From contig CADBTG010000269.1 of assembly GCA_902797475.1 (NCBI GenBank), positions 1 to 10,312 on the forward strand: 10,312 nucleotides of DNA, given 5' to 3'. The notes under the pieces are model-generated. The model was not told the origin of the DNA and made no database searches. It saw nothing but the letters and a program-made list of their open reading frames with translations. Positions 1 to 5,905 of this stretch are shown here, in pieces. The stretch comes from an uncultured Lachnospiraceae bacterium. GTDB taxonomy: Bacteria; Bacillota; Clostridia; Lachnospirales; Lachnospiraceae. Numbering within the stretch: position 1 is the stretch's first letter; each line of letters opens with the position of its first letter. The translations under genes were made by a program, and so were the position numbers.

Positions 1-98
1 CCGAGAAGCGGTGCTTCCGCCGAAGCGCTCCCGAGAAGCCCCGTGAGCAGGATGAGCGAGAGAAGCAACGCTTTGATTGGATTGGTGAGTTTTTTCAT
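1..98 (-). CDS. Start of a secreted protein (signal peptide only; runs off left edge)
   Basis: Read on the minus strand from the ATG at 98, the frame stays open for 32 codons to the window edge. It encodes a classic Sec signal peptide: a Lys-containing N-terminus (MKKLTNPIK), a hydrophobic core (ALLLSLILLTGLLG) and a signal peptidase I site (SASA followed by EA, about residues 24-29). There is no lipobox cysteine in the visible part, so this is probably not a lipoprotein. A purine-rich GGAAAGAGAG (103-112) lies just upstream as a possible ribosome site, and a promoter is visible at 164-192. The mature protein lies outside the window, so its function cannot be given. A solute-binding protein for the ABC transporter at 2287-3813 is conceivable, but the missing lipobox argues mildly against it. 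Confidence 0.7.
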   Translation of the reverse strand, partial: MKKLTNPIKALLLSLILLTGLLGSASAEAPLL

Positions 99-116
99 AA
101 ACACTCTCTTTCCGGA

Positions 117-143
117 AAATGCCATATAACGTGGCATTTGCCA
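117..143. promoter_or_regulatory. Overlapping TGGCA/TGCCA palindromes in the leader of the secreted-protein gene
   Basis: Plus-strand 117-124 (AAATGCCA) and 132-139 (TGGCATTT) are perfect 8-bp inverted repeats around a 7-nt loop. The second arm also forms a separate palindrome, TGGCATTTGCCA (132-143). The middle box can therefore pair with either neighbour. The sites lie between the putative promoter (164-192) and the start codon at 98, where an operator or a leader RNA switch would sit. There is no U-run to make it a terminator. The function is inferred; only the symmetry is seen. Confidence 0.4.
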
Positions 144-163
144 TAGATATTACGCTTCTTTCC

Positions 164-192
164 ATATTATCGGAAGAAGAGGGCTTCGTCAA
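164..192 (-). promoter_or_regulatory. Putative sigma-A promoter for the minus-strand secreted-protein gene
   Basis: On the minus strand there is a TTGACG -35 (187-192), a 17-bp spacer and a TAATAT -10 (164-169). The overlapping GATAAT is an alternative -10 with a 15-bp spacer. It points at the start codon at 98 and lies in the gap downstream of the histidine phosphatase gene. Confidence 0.45.
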
Positions 193-215
193 GAAGGAAG
201 CTTTCGCATGCCGTC

Positions 216-932
216 CTACTTCTTCTTGAAGCCGGAATCCGAGATGGGTTCCCCTTCGCAGAGAAGGTGCGCTACTTCGCCCATGGCGCGGACGCGGAAC
301 CAGGCGGTGCCGGGATCCCGCTCCTCGGTCTCAATGACCGTAAGCCCGGTAGGCGCGCTGAAAAAACCGTGCCACAGAAGGGGCGCCGCGATGCCGGTCA
401 GGTGCGCGACAACCGTAAGCGTCGCAATCATATGACAGAAGATGACAATCGTCTTCTCGCAGGGGCCTTCCTCGCTCCAGTTTGTGCGGAATACATGGCC
501 GTCCCGCTCGTAGCCGTATTCTTTCAGAAGGCCGTCAAAGCCTTCCGTAATAGCAAGGTACCCCTTCTTGCAGGACGGGTCGGCGTATAACGGGGAATCA
601 AGCCACTCATCGGCGGAGAACAGCTTCTCGTCCTTTGTCCAGTCGCCGGGATAGAAGTCCCAGGCGTGGCGCACATAACCCTTTCGGGGATGAAAAGCCC
701 TTCCGGTATATTCCTCAATCCACGGGAGCACCGTCGCTTCCTTTCCGAGGGGCTCCAGGCAGACGCGGCACGTTTCCTTTGCCCGTCCGAGCGGGGAAAC
801 ATAGTAAGCATCGACCTCCGGGTCGAATTGTTTAATCCATTTTGCAAGGCATGCGGCCTCGCGCTCTCCTTTTTCCGTCAGAAAATCCTTCACGTAGTCG
901 GGATCGCCGTGCCGAATCATTATGATTTTCAT
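216..932 (-). CDS. Histidine phosphatase superfamily protein (phosphoglycerate-mutase-like)
   Basis: A 238-residue cytoplasmic protein. The N-terminus reads MKIIMIRHGD, giving the family's RHG motif with catalytic His8 (the phospho-acceptor) flanked by Arg7. SPLGRAKET (46-54) supplies the second active-site Arg (Arg50). IEEYTGR (72-78) fits the acid region, and IVIFCHM (162-168) supplies the second catalytic His, His167. Branch-1 members remove phosphate from small sugars, nucleotides or proteins; the substrate cannot be read from sequence. The middle (80-150) is rich in aromatic residues and may determine specificity. The frame is open for over 100 codons upstream, but I chose the ATG at 932 because GGAGG (938-942) sits 5 nt upstream, the promoter at 962-990 lies above it, and RHG falls at the usual position. 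No clear terminator follows. Confidence 0.9.
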   Translation of the reverse strand: MKIIMIRHGDPDYVKDFLTEKGEREAACLAKWIKQFDPEVDAYYVSPLGRAKETCRVCLEPLGKEATVLPWIEEYTGRAFHPRKGYVRHAWDFYPGDWTKDEKLFSADEWLDSPLYADPSCKKGYLAITEGFDGLLKEYGYERDGHVFRTNWSEEGPCEKTIVIFCHMIATLTVVAHLTGIAAPLLWHGFFSAPTGLTVIETEERDPGTAWFRVRAMGEVAHLLCEGEPISDSGFKKK

Positions 933-961
933 AGAATCCTCCGAATATTGATGTCGCATAC

Positions 962-990
962 AGTATAGCGGAGCCCACCTTATTTTGCAA
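962..990 (-). promoter_or_regulatory. Promoter of the histidine phosphatase gene
   Basis: Minus-strand TTGCAA (985-990), exactly 17 bp, then TATACT (962-967). This is a near-consensus sigma-A promoter about 30 bp upstream of the ATG at 932. Its -35 is only 9 bp from the -35 of the divergent promoter at 1000-1028. Confidence 0.75.
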
Positions 991-999
991 GCAATCGGA

Positions 1000-1028
1000 T
1001 TGCATCTCGCGAGATTCGGTGTTATAAT
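1000..1028 (+). promoter_or_regulatory. Promoter of the zinc-ribbon protein / ABC transporter operon
   Basis: TTGCAT (1000-1005), exactly 17 bp, then a perfect TATAAT (1023-1028). Transcription would start near 1035 and give a leader of roughly 48 nt before the ATG at 1083. Confidence 0.8.
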
Positions 1029-1082
1029 GAAAAATGCTACGTACAGTGCCGGTTTCGGCGATGAATTTCGGAGGATAAAACA

Positions 1083-2270
1083 ATGGCAACAAAATGCCCG
1101 ATGTGTGACAACCCGGTTCAGGAAGGAATGAAATTCTGTAACATTTGCGGCTCTCCGCTTGACGTTTCCAATGCGCCTGTTGAGCCCGCGCAGTCTGTGA
1201 ACGAAACTCCCGTGCAGCCCGTCCCTCCGGTTCAGCCCGTGTACCGGCAGCCGGAACAGCCTGCATGGCCGCAACAGCAGTATCAGCCGCAGTATCAGCA
1301 GCCGACGCAGTATGCGGCGGCGCCGACGATGATGTATTTTCCGGAAGGCGATCGGGAGATGAAAGTCAAGAAGTCGCTCGGTGCGGGACGCAAGGTCCTG
1401 GCGATCTTCTTCTGTTTCTTTTTGTTCCTGACGGGCATTGTGACGATGGTTTTCTTCGGTGTCCGGAAATCCTTTACGAGAGAAAATATTAAAGAGACCG
1501 TTACGGGAATCGAGTCGCTTGCCGATATGAGACTCGGAAAGCTTGACAGCGAGGATCCCGATCAGCAGCAGACGCTGTCGGAATATGTTTATTCCATTCT
1601 TCCCGACGAAGTGGCGGATCGAATCAGCGAGAAGGATGTGGAGGATCTTCTGAATGACAAGAAGGTCCGCTCGATCTTCGCCGATTCCATCGGGGAAGTG
1701 ATGGACTACTATACCGGTGAAACCGATACACTTGAGATCGACCCCGAAAAGATCATCAAATCCTTAAAGAAATACGAAAGCACGATTGAGCAATACACCG
1801 GTCAGAAGCTGACCGAAAAGGATTATTCGGAAATCCGCAAATCCGTTAAGGAATTCAATGATACCGAGCTGCAGGAAATGCTCGGCGATGACGATAAGGA
1901 TTCGAAAGAGGCCATTAACATTATTCGGAAGTTCTTCTCCGGGGCCCCGCTTTATATTATGCTCGGCATTGCCGGGTTCTTCGCATTTTTGGTTGTCCTT
2001 GTATGCGGACGGTTCTTCTCTACGACGCTGATGAATCTCGGCGTTACCTCCGGACTTGCCGGCGGCCTCGTATTTTTCGCGGGCCGGTTCGGTGAAGAAA
2101 GAGTGAGAGAAGCTCTGGACGGCAAGATTTCGGACGTTTTGGTAGACTTGCTTTGTGACGGCGTGATTAAGAACTTTACCGGAATCGGACTGATTGTCCT
2201 GATTGTCGGCATCGTCCTGATTGCTCTTTCCGTCATTTTGAAAATTACGAAGTCGATTGCCGGAAGGTAA
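1083..2270 (+). CDS. Zinc-ribbon membrane protein with P/Q-rich linker
   Basis: A 395-residue protein. It opens with a zinc ribbon: Cys5/Cys8 and Cys19/Cys22 (CPMC ... CNIC), the treble-clef type found at the N-terminus of many Firmicutes membrane proteins. Next is a low-complexity linker rich in Pro, Gln and Tyr (about 31-82), then a strong membrane segment (105-127). An acidic, helical stretch with no cysteines (128-286) follows. The C-terminal part has membrane segments at about 289-308 and 367-387 and a weaker one at 311-334. The ribbon is presumably cytoplasmic. I do not recognise a specific family beyond 'zinc ribbon domain-containing protein'; binding of zinc or a partner by the ribbon is inference. 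GGAGGA (1070-1075) lies 7 nt before the ATG. The ABC gene starts 16 nt after the stop, so the two are very likely cotranscribed. Confidence 0.85.
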   Translation: MATKCPMCDNPVQEGMKFCNICGSPLDVSNAPVEPAQSVNETPVQPVPPVQPVYRQPEQPAWPQQQYQPQYQQPTQYAAAPTMMYFPEGDREMKVKKSLGAGRKVLAIFFCFFLFLTGIVTMVFFGVRKSFTRENIKETVTGIESLADMRLGKLDSEDPDQQQTLSEYVYSILPDEVADRISEKDVEDLLNDKKVRSIFADSIGEVMDYYTGETDTLEIDPEKIIKSLKKYESTIEQYTGQKLTEKDYSEIRKSVKEFNDTELQEMLGDDDKDSKEAINIIRKFFSGAPLYIMLGIAGFFAFLVVLVCGRFFSTTLMNLGVTSGLAGGLVFFAGRFGEERVREALDGKISDVLVDLLCDGVIKNFTGIGLIVLIVGIVLIALSVILKITKSIAGR

Positions 2271-2286
2271 TTGAGCGGAGGGACTT

Positions 2287-3813
2287 TTGAGCAGAAAGAA
2301 GAGGACAATCGGCATTGCCCTTTCCGTCCTTTTGTGGATCGGTCTATGGACTTACCTTGCATACCGGCTGAATAAGCCGGTATTGCTGCCTTATCCGAAG
2401 GCTGTCGGTCAGACGATTCTCAAAATGATCAAGGACAGGGAATTCCTGCGGATCGTATGGGGAAGCTTTACCCATGTGACGGCGGGCTTTTTGCTTGCGC
2501 TTCTTTTGGGCATTGTCTTCGGCGCGCTGGCAGGGCTCTTTGAAATCGTGGAGATTCTGCTTGTGCCGGGTGTCAAGCTCGTGAAAACGGTCCCGGTCGT
2601 GTCATTTATCATCCTTCTTTTGTTCTTCGTGAAGCCTGCGGGAATCGGCTTTGTCATTTCGCTTTTGATGGTATTTCCGGTCGTTTACGAAAACATGCGA
2701 AAGGGCATTGCGGGCGCCGACGGGAAGCTTCTCGAGGCAGCAAAGGTATTTCGGATGCCGTTTCGTTGCCGCCTGGCTTATCTGATCATCCCGGCGGCCG
2801 TGCCGTATACGCTTGCGGCCTCCTCGGCCGGCCTGAGCCTTTGCTGGAAGGCGGGCATCGCAGCCGAACTGATTGCGCAGGCGCCGAATTCGATCGGTCA
2901 TGAGCTTTATTATGCGAAGCTTTACGTGGACGCGGAGAGCGTATTTGCCTGGACGGCAATCATCATCCTCGTCAGCGTTCTCTTTGAAAAAGCGTTTCTG
3001 ATTCTGTTCCGTCTTCTTACGGTGCCGTTCACCGCGCCGACCGTTCTTCGTAAGCGCGGAGGACTCGTTCGCTACCTTCTCGGGATCACAAAGCCGAAGC
3101 ATGCCGAGGCGGAGGATGACGCCGTAGCGGAGGAACCATACACGGAAACCGTTATTTCCACCGACGAAACCACAAACGAGTCTTCCCCCAAAACTGCGGA
3201 ACCGGTTGCCGTGCTTTCGGGCATTGGCAAATGCTACGACGGACGCAGGGTCCTCTCGGACATTAATCTTTCTCTTCTGCCCGGAACGGTTACGGTTATC
3301 AGCGGACCGTCCGGATGCGGAAAGACGACACTTTTACGAATCCTTCTCGGGCTGACCGAACCGGACGAGGGAAGCCGCGAAGTCGGAAAGGACGTCCGAT
3401 TTGCCGCGGTGTTCCAGGAGAACCGTCTCGCGGAGCAGCTGTCTGCCTTAAAAAATATGAGGCTTCTTCCGAATCCGATCGGGAAGAAGGAAGCGGAGGC
3501 GCTTCTTACGGAAGCCGGAATCGGCGGGACTGCCGCGAAGCCGGTTTCGGAATACTCGGGCGGCATGAAGAGAAGAGCGGCCTGGTGCCGCATGCTGCCG
3601 GCCGAATCGCAGATCACGGTGCTCGATGAGCCGTTTACGGGCCTTGACGATGAGAAGAAGGACCGGATGATCCGTCTGCTGCATCGTTATAAAAAGGATA
3701 ACGCAATTGTCATTGTGACGCATAATACGTCAGAAATAACGAAAATCAGGGAAATGTTCGGAGGGGTCGTCATTTTCCATACGAGCGAAAAAGAAAACAA
3801 TTCAGAAAAATAG
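2287..3813 (+). CDS. Fused ABC transporter permease-ATPase, NitT/TauT (SsuCB-like) family
   Basis: A 508-residue polypeptide with two complete halves. Residues 1-270 are a BPD_transp_1-type permease with about six membrane segments and the EAA loop (LLEAAKVFRMPF, 148-159), as in SsuC/TauC. A charged linker (271-303) leads to an ATPase (304-500): Walker A GPSGCGKTT (340-348), Q-loop Gln377, signature YSGGMKRR (423-430), Walker B ITVLDEP (443-449), D-loop GLDD (452-455) and H-loop His479. All catalytic residues are present, so it should power uptake once dimerised. The family imports nitrate, sulfonates, taurine, bicarbonate or pyrimidine precursors; the substrate is unknown and no binding protein is encoded in this operon. 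The start is TTG, chosen because GGAGGG (2277-2282) lies 4 nt before it and the N-terminus is typical. Permease and ATPase are usually separate genes. Confidence 0.9.
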   Translation: MSRKKRTIGIALSVLLWIGLWTYLAYRLNKPVLLPYPKAVGQTILKMIKDREFLRIVWGSFTHVTAGFLLALLLGIVFGALAGLFEIVEILLVPGVKLVKTVPVVSFIILLLFFVKPAGIGFVISLLMVFPVVYENMRKGIAGADGKLLEAAKVFRMPFRCRLAYLIIPAAVPYTLAASSAGLSLCWKAGIAAELIAQAPNSIGHELYYAKLYVDAESVFAWTAIIILVSVLFEKAFLILFRLLTVPFTAPTVLRKRGGLVRYLLGITKPKHAEAEDDAVAEEPYTETVISTDETTNESSPKTAEPVAVLSGIGKCYDGRRVLSDINLSLLPGTVTVISGPSGCGKTTLLRILLGLTEPDEGSREVGKDVRFAAVFQENRLAEQLSALKNMRLLPNPIGKKEAEALLTEAGIGGTAAKPVSEYSGGMKRRAAWCRMLPAESQITVLDEPFTGLDDEKKDRMIRLLHRYKKDNAIVIVTHNTSEITKIREMFGGVVIFHTSEKENNSEK

Positions 3814-3821
3814 TGCTTCGG

Positions 3822-3880
3822 TTGTCTGAAAAATCGTGAAAACCGCTAAATTGTCAGAATATTAGAGATAATTCAGACAA
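3822..3880. repeat. Cluster of TTGTCTGAA-like boxes upstream of the RNA promoter
   Basis: TTGTCTGAA (3822-3830) is a perfect inverted partner of TTCAGACAA (3872-3880). A third, near-identical box TTGTCAGAAT (3851-3860) pairs with ATTCAGACAA (3871-3880) at 9 of 10 positions around a 10-nt loop. No U-run follows, so I do not call it a terminator for the ABC gene. Its position, ending 36 bp before the -35 of the RNA promoter, would suit a regulator site; that is inference. Confidence 0.4.
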
Positions 3881-3916
3881 ACAGCCAACAAATTATAAGA
3901 ATTCTCAAAAATTGTA

Positions 3917-3945
3917 TTGACAAATGAATTCGCGAGTGGTAGAGT
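3917..3945 (+). promoter_or_regulatory. Promoter of the noncoding RNA
   Basis: A perfect TTGACA -35 (3917-3922), 17-bp spacer, and TAGAGT -10 (3940-3945) with an extended -10 TG (3937-3938). Expected start is near 3952. No open reading frame with a ribosome site follows it, apart from a two-codon ORF at 4031, until the terminator at 4498-4530. Confidence 0.7.
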
Positions 3946-4025
3946 ATAGACAACAAAAGAAACAACAACTCCGAAAGAACTAACGGAGAGGCTCAGAAAA
4001 AGCCAATACAAAACGAAAGAGGTGA

Positions 4026-4038
4026 GACCGATGTACTA
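4026..4038 (+). repeat. First copy of the 13-nt terminal motif GACCRATGTACTA
   Basis: GACCGATGTACTA here matches GACCAATGTACTA at 4460-4472 at 12 of 13 positions, near opposite ends of the RNA. It contains ATG-TAC-TAA, a Met-Tyr-stop mini-ORF with a ribosome-like AGGTG (4020-4024) 6 nt upstream. The UGUACU inside can pair with the GGUACA of the repeat cores. Which of these matters, if any, cannot be told from the sequence alone. Confidence 0.45.
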
Positions 4039-4100
4039 AGCGGCCGGTTCTGAATGAGATGAATAAAGAGACTGTTTAACAGGTAAGAAACACCGGAAAA

Positions 4101-4472
4101 GGATGGTACAGTCCAATGGACACCAAACATATTTGAAGATAACAAAGTGTAAAACGAAATACCCGATTAAGCAAGTCAATTCATATAGATCGTGATTTCA
4201 GACAGGAAGGTACACTCCAATGGGAACGTAAGATTGGTCGATTAAAAGAACCTGATTATTTTGGAACACAATGAAAGGCAGGTATACTCCAAAGGACAGT
4301 TTTAGTTGAAACACCTCAAAACCATATTATGAAAGGTAGGTATACTCCAAAGGAAATCTTTAGCTGAACTACCCAAAACGATATTATGAAAGGCAGGTAC
4401 ACTCCAACAAAAACTTGAGTTGATCTACCAAACCCAAAATAGTGAGAATGGATGGTACAGACCAATGTACTA
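4101..4472 (+). repeat. Six diverged copies of a ~20-nt core, the last four at 57-58-nt period
   Basis: Cores lie at 4101-4120, 4205-4224, 4277-4296, 4335-4354, 4392-4411 and 4450-4469. Starts of copies 3 to 6 are spaced 58, 57 and 58 nt. The DNA between cores is also related: copies 3 and 4 share TTTAG(T/C)TGAA and end in ATATTATGAAA, so the true unit is about 58 nt. Copies 1, 3 and 4 carry a UCC-triloop-GGA mini-hairpin directly after the conserved UACA/UAUA. The cores are conserved and the linkers drift, as expected for RNA structure rather than recent duplication. Confidence 0.8.
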
Positions 4473-4497
4473 GTTGAGTGATCTAAAATAGAATATG

Positions 4498-4530
4498 AAG
4501 AGGAGGCTAAATAATCAGCCTCCTCTTTTT
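4498..4530. terminator. Strong intrinsic terminator, probably bidirectional
   Basis: GAGGAGGCT (4500-4508) pairs perfectly with AGCCTCCTC (4517-4525) around an 8-nt loop; two A-U pairs extend the stem. TTTTT (4526-4530) follows on the plus strand, ending the noncoding RNA. On the minus strand the same stem lies just after the DUF2812 stop codon and is followed by TTCATATTC, a weaker U-tract, so it may serve both convergent units. Confidence 0.9.
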
Positions 4531-4551
4531 ATGCGCTTTTATACGGTTTGG

Positions 4552-5736
4552 TTACTTGCCGAACGTTTCGCCGAAGACGGCGGTTTCTTCGGGGGAGTAT
4601 GTCCAGTCCGATCCGAAGAAGGCAACCGAAACGATGGCGTGTTTATAGCAGAGCACGTAGCGGGCCTTCAGCTCACCGTCATAGGAAAGCCGGTAAGCTT
4701 CCTTGGCGCCCCACGGCGCGGCATCGACCAGGATGCAATCCTTCGGAAGATCGTCGTCGAACAGATTCTTCAGTTCATCAAGAAGCGAACGCTTTACGGT
4801 ATTGTACAGGAAGGGCAGCTTCACGTAAACGACCGTGTAGTGAAGCCCCGGCAGATAATTCTGATAGATGCGCGGCGAATGGTCCGCCTCGACCCTCTTC
4901 AAAAGTAACGAGCTGTCCGTAAGAATCTGGCTCGAATATTCCGGGCAATCCATGTGCAGGATGTCTCCGACCGAAAGCGGCAGCTTATCGTCGTATACGG
5001 AATAAGTCACGCCGTTATGCTCGTATGTCGAAACGGGCTTTGACGGGAACCGAAACGGCAGGAATTGTAACACCACCAAAACGATGCAAACAACCATGAA
5101 CAGCCGGACCGAAGCCTTTGAAAAACTCTTCGGTTCCAAAAACCGCTGTTCCGTTTCAGCAAGCTTCACAGCCTGCTTGTGCCAATGGTGATACCGCCCG
5201 AGTCCCCAGATAATGGCAACCCATATGAAGATGAAAATCAAAAACGAAACGAGGCGGGAGTTGCTCAGAAGCTCTTCGAGAGGATTGTGGAAGTAACTTC
5301 GGATCGTCACGGCGAGCCAGAACATGCTGAGCATCAGAAGCAGGTAGTAACCCATCAGTGCTCCGTGCTGCGCAACCTCGTTGATCGAACGGACCTGCGA
5401 AGCAGGATCGGTCTCAACGGGCTCGGCATCCGGGTCGGTATTGTAATAGATCGACATCGGCCGGTTCTGCGTAACGATCTTCCAGCCGGTCTCCATGCGC
5501 CGGTCTTCAAAACGAAGCTGGTCTTCCGTCGGGTCGGAATCAAAAAAAGAAGTGCCCGCGAAAAATGCGACCTCAAACCGGTACGGCGTCGGCTTTTCCA
5601 TCCGATGGAACCGAATGGTCAAAGACGAAACGGAGTCGACCATCCATCCGGCGGCCGATTGCCGTTCCAAATAACGCTCCAAACCGGTTTTGTCGTAAAA
5701 GGCAAAAAGGTTGATTCTTGTTTTGCGATCTTTCAT
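4552..5736 (-). CDS. DUF2812 domain-containing membrane protein
   Basis: A 394-residue protein. Its N-terminus has the DUF2812 pattern: FAFYDKTGLERYLERQSAAGWMV (11-33), FHRMEKPTPYRFEV (43-56) and METGWKIV (81-88). The family is widespread in Firmicutes, usually with an N-terminal cytosolic domain followed by membrane helices, and often sits beside a PadR regulator; none is visible here. Membrane segments lie at about 127-146, 162-180 and 210-228. A C-terminal domain of about 165 residues (230-394) probably faces outward and is longer than I expect for the family; I do not recognise it. Function is unknown. The frame also allows GTG at 5751, but I prefer ATG 5736 because GAGG (5745-5748) lies 8 nt upstream and MKDRKTR is a typical family start. 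Confidence 0.85.
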   Translation of the reverse strand: MKDRKTRINLFAFYDKTGLERYLERQSAAGWMVDSVSSLTIRFHRMEKPTPYRFEVAFFAGTSFFDSDPTEDQLRFEDRRMETGWKIVTQNRPMSIYYNTDPDAEPVETDPASQVRSINEVAQHGALMGYYLLLMLSMFWLAVTIRSYFHNPLEELLSNSRLVSFLIFIFIWVAIIWGLGRYHHWHKQAVKLAETEQRFLEPKSFSKASVRLFMVVCIVLVVLQFLPFRFPSKPVSTYEHNGVTYSVYDDKLPLSVGDILHMDCPEYSSQILTDSSLLLKRVEADHSPRIYQNYLPGLHYTVVYVKLPFLYNTVKRSLLDELKNLFDDDLPKDCILVDAAPWGAKEAYRLSYDGELKARYVLCYKHAIVSVAFFGSDWTYSPEETAVFGETFGK

Positions 5737-5769
5737 CCCTAAAGACCTCACGGAATAGCATTTGTCATT

Positions 5770-5798
5770 ATCATATTCTAAAAGGCGCGAAAGTGCAA
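5770..5798 (-). promoter_or_regulatory. Promoter of the DUF2812 gene
   Basis: Minus-strand TTGCAC (5793-5798), exactly 17 bp, then TATGAT (5770-5775), about 34 bp upstream of the chosen ATG. It is divergent from the kinase promoter at 5830-5858. Confidence 0.65.
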
Positions 5799-5829
5799 CA
5801 TTTTCTTACTGCAAAGCGGGGAAGAAGTC

Positions 5830-5858
5830 TTGCACGATAAGGGCTGGGTTGCTATAAT
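5830..5858 (+). promoter_or_regulatory. Promoter of the cytidylate-kinase-like gene
   Basis: TTGCAC (5830-5835), exactly 17 bp, then a perfect TATAAT (5853-5858). The leader to the ATG at 5906 is about 40 nt. Confidence 0.8.
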
Positions 5859-5905
5859 AGGAGGCACATAGCGGACGGAAAATGTCATACGAACGGAGGC
5901 AAGCC

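Larger units (their letters stand above)
3952..4530 (+). ncRNA. Candidate large structured noncoding RNA (~580 nt), six-module
   Basis: The segment has its own promoter and terminator, is much richer in A than the flanking genes, and contains no credible reading frame. Local helices seen: CTCCG/CGGAG (3969-3973/3984-3988); GGCT/AGCC (3990-3993/4001-4004); and CCGGT/ACCGG (4044-4048/4092-4096) enclosing CTGT/ACAG (4072-4075/4079-4082). Then come six copies of a core reading GGNNGGTAYASWCCAA, beginning at 4101, 4205, 4277, 4335, 4392 and 4450. In most copies a GGU in the core can pair with a downstream ACC, with compensating changes between copies. Length, isolation and likely host resemble ROOL-type ornate large RNAs, known from rumen and Firmicutes sequence, but I cannot confirm membership from memory. 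The RNA could equally be unnamed. The 5' end is uncertain by a few bases. The role is unknown. Confidence 0.7.

Noticed and set aside
3822..3880. Intrinsic terminator of the ABC operon
   Set aside because: The inverted repeats are A/U-rich and not followed by a U-run; I see no clear terminator for this operon before the RNA promoter.
4101..4472. CRISPR array with 58-nt period
   Set aside because: The cores are diverged, and the sequences between them are related to each other, unlike spacers.
3952..4551. Type III toxin-antitoxin locus (repeat RNA antitoxin followed by toxin gene)
   Set aside because: The repeats and terminator fit superficially, but the next gene is on the opposite strand and is a DUF2812 membrane protein, not a ToxN/AbiQ-like endoribonuclease.
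4495..4908. Plus-strand frame starting in the terminator stem
   Set aside because: It begins inside the terminator hairpin and is antisense to the DUF2812 gene. The AGGAGG there is part of the stem.
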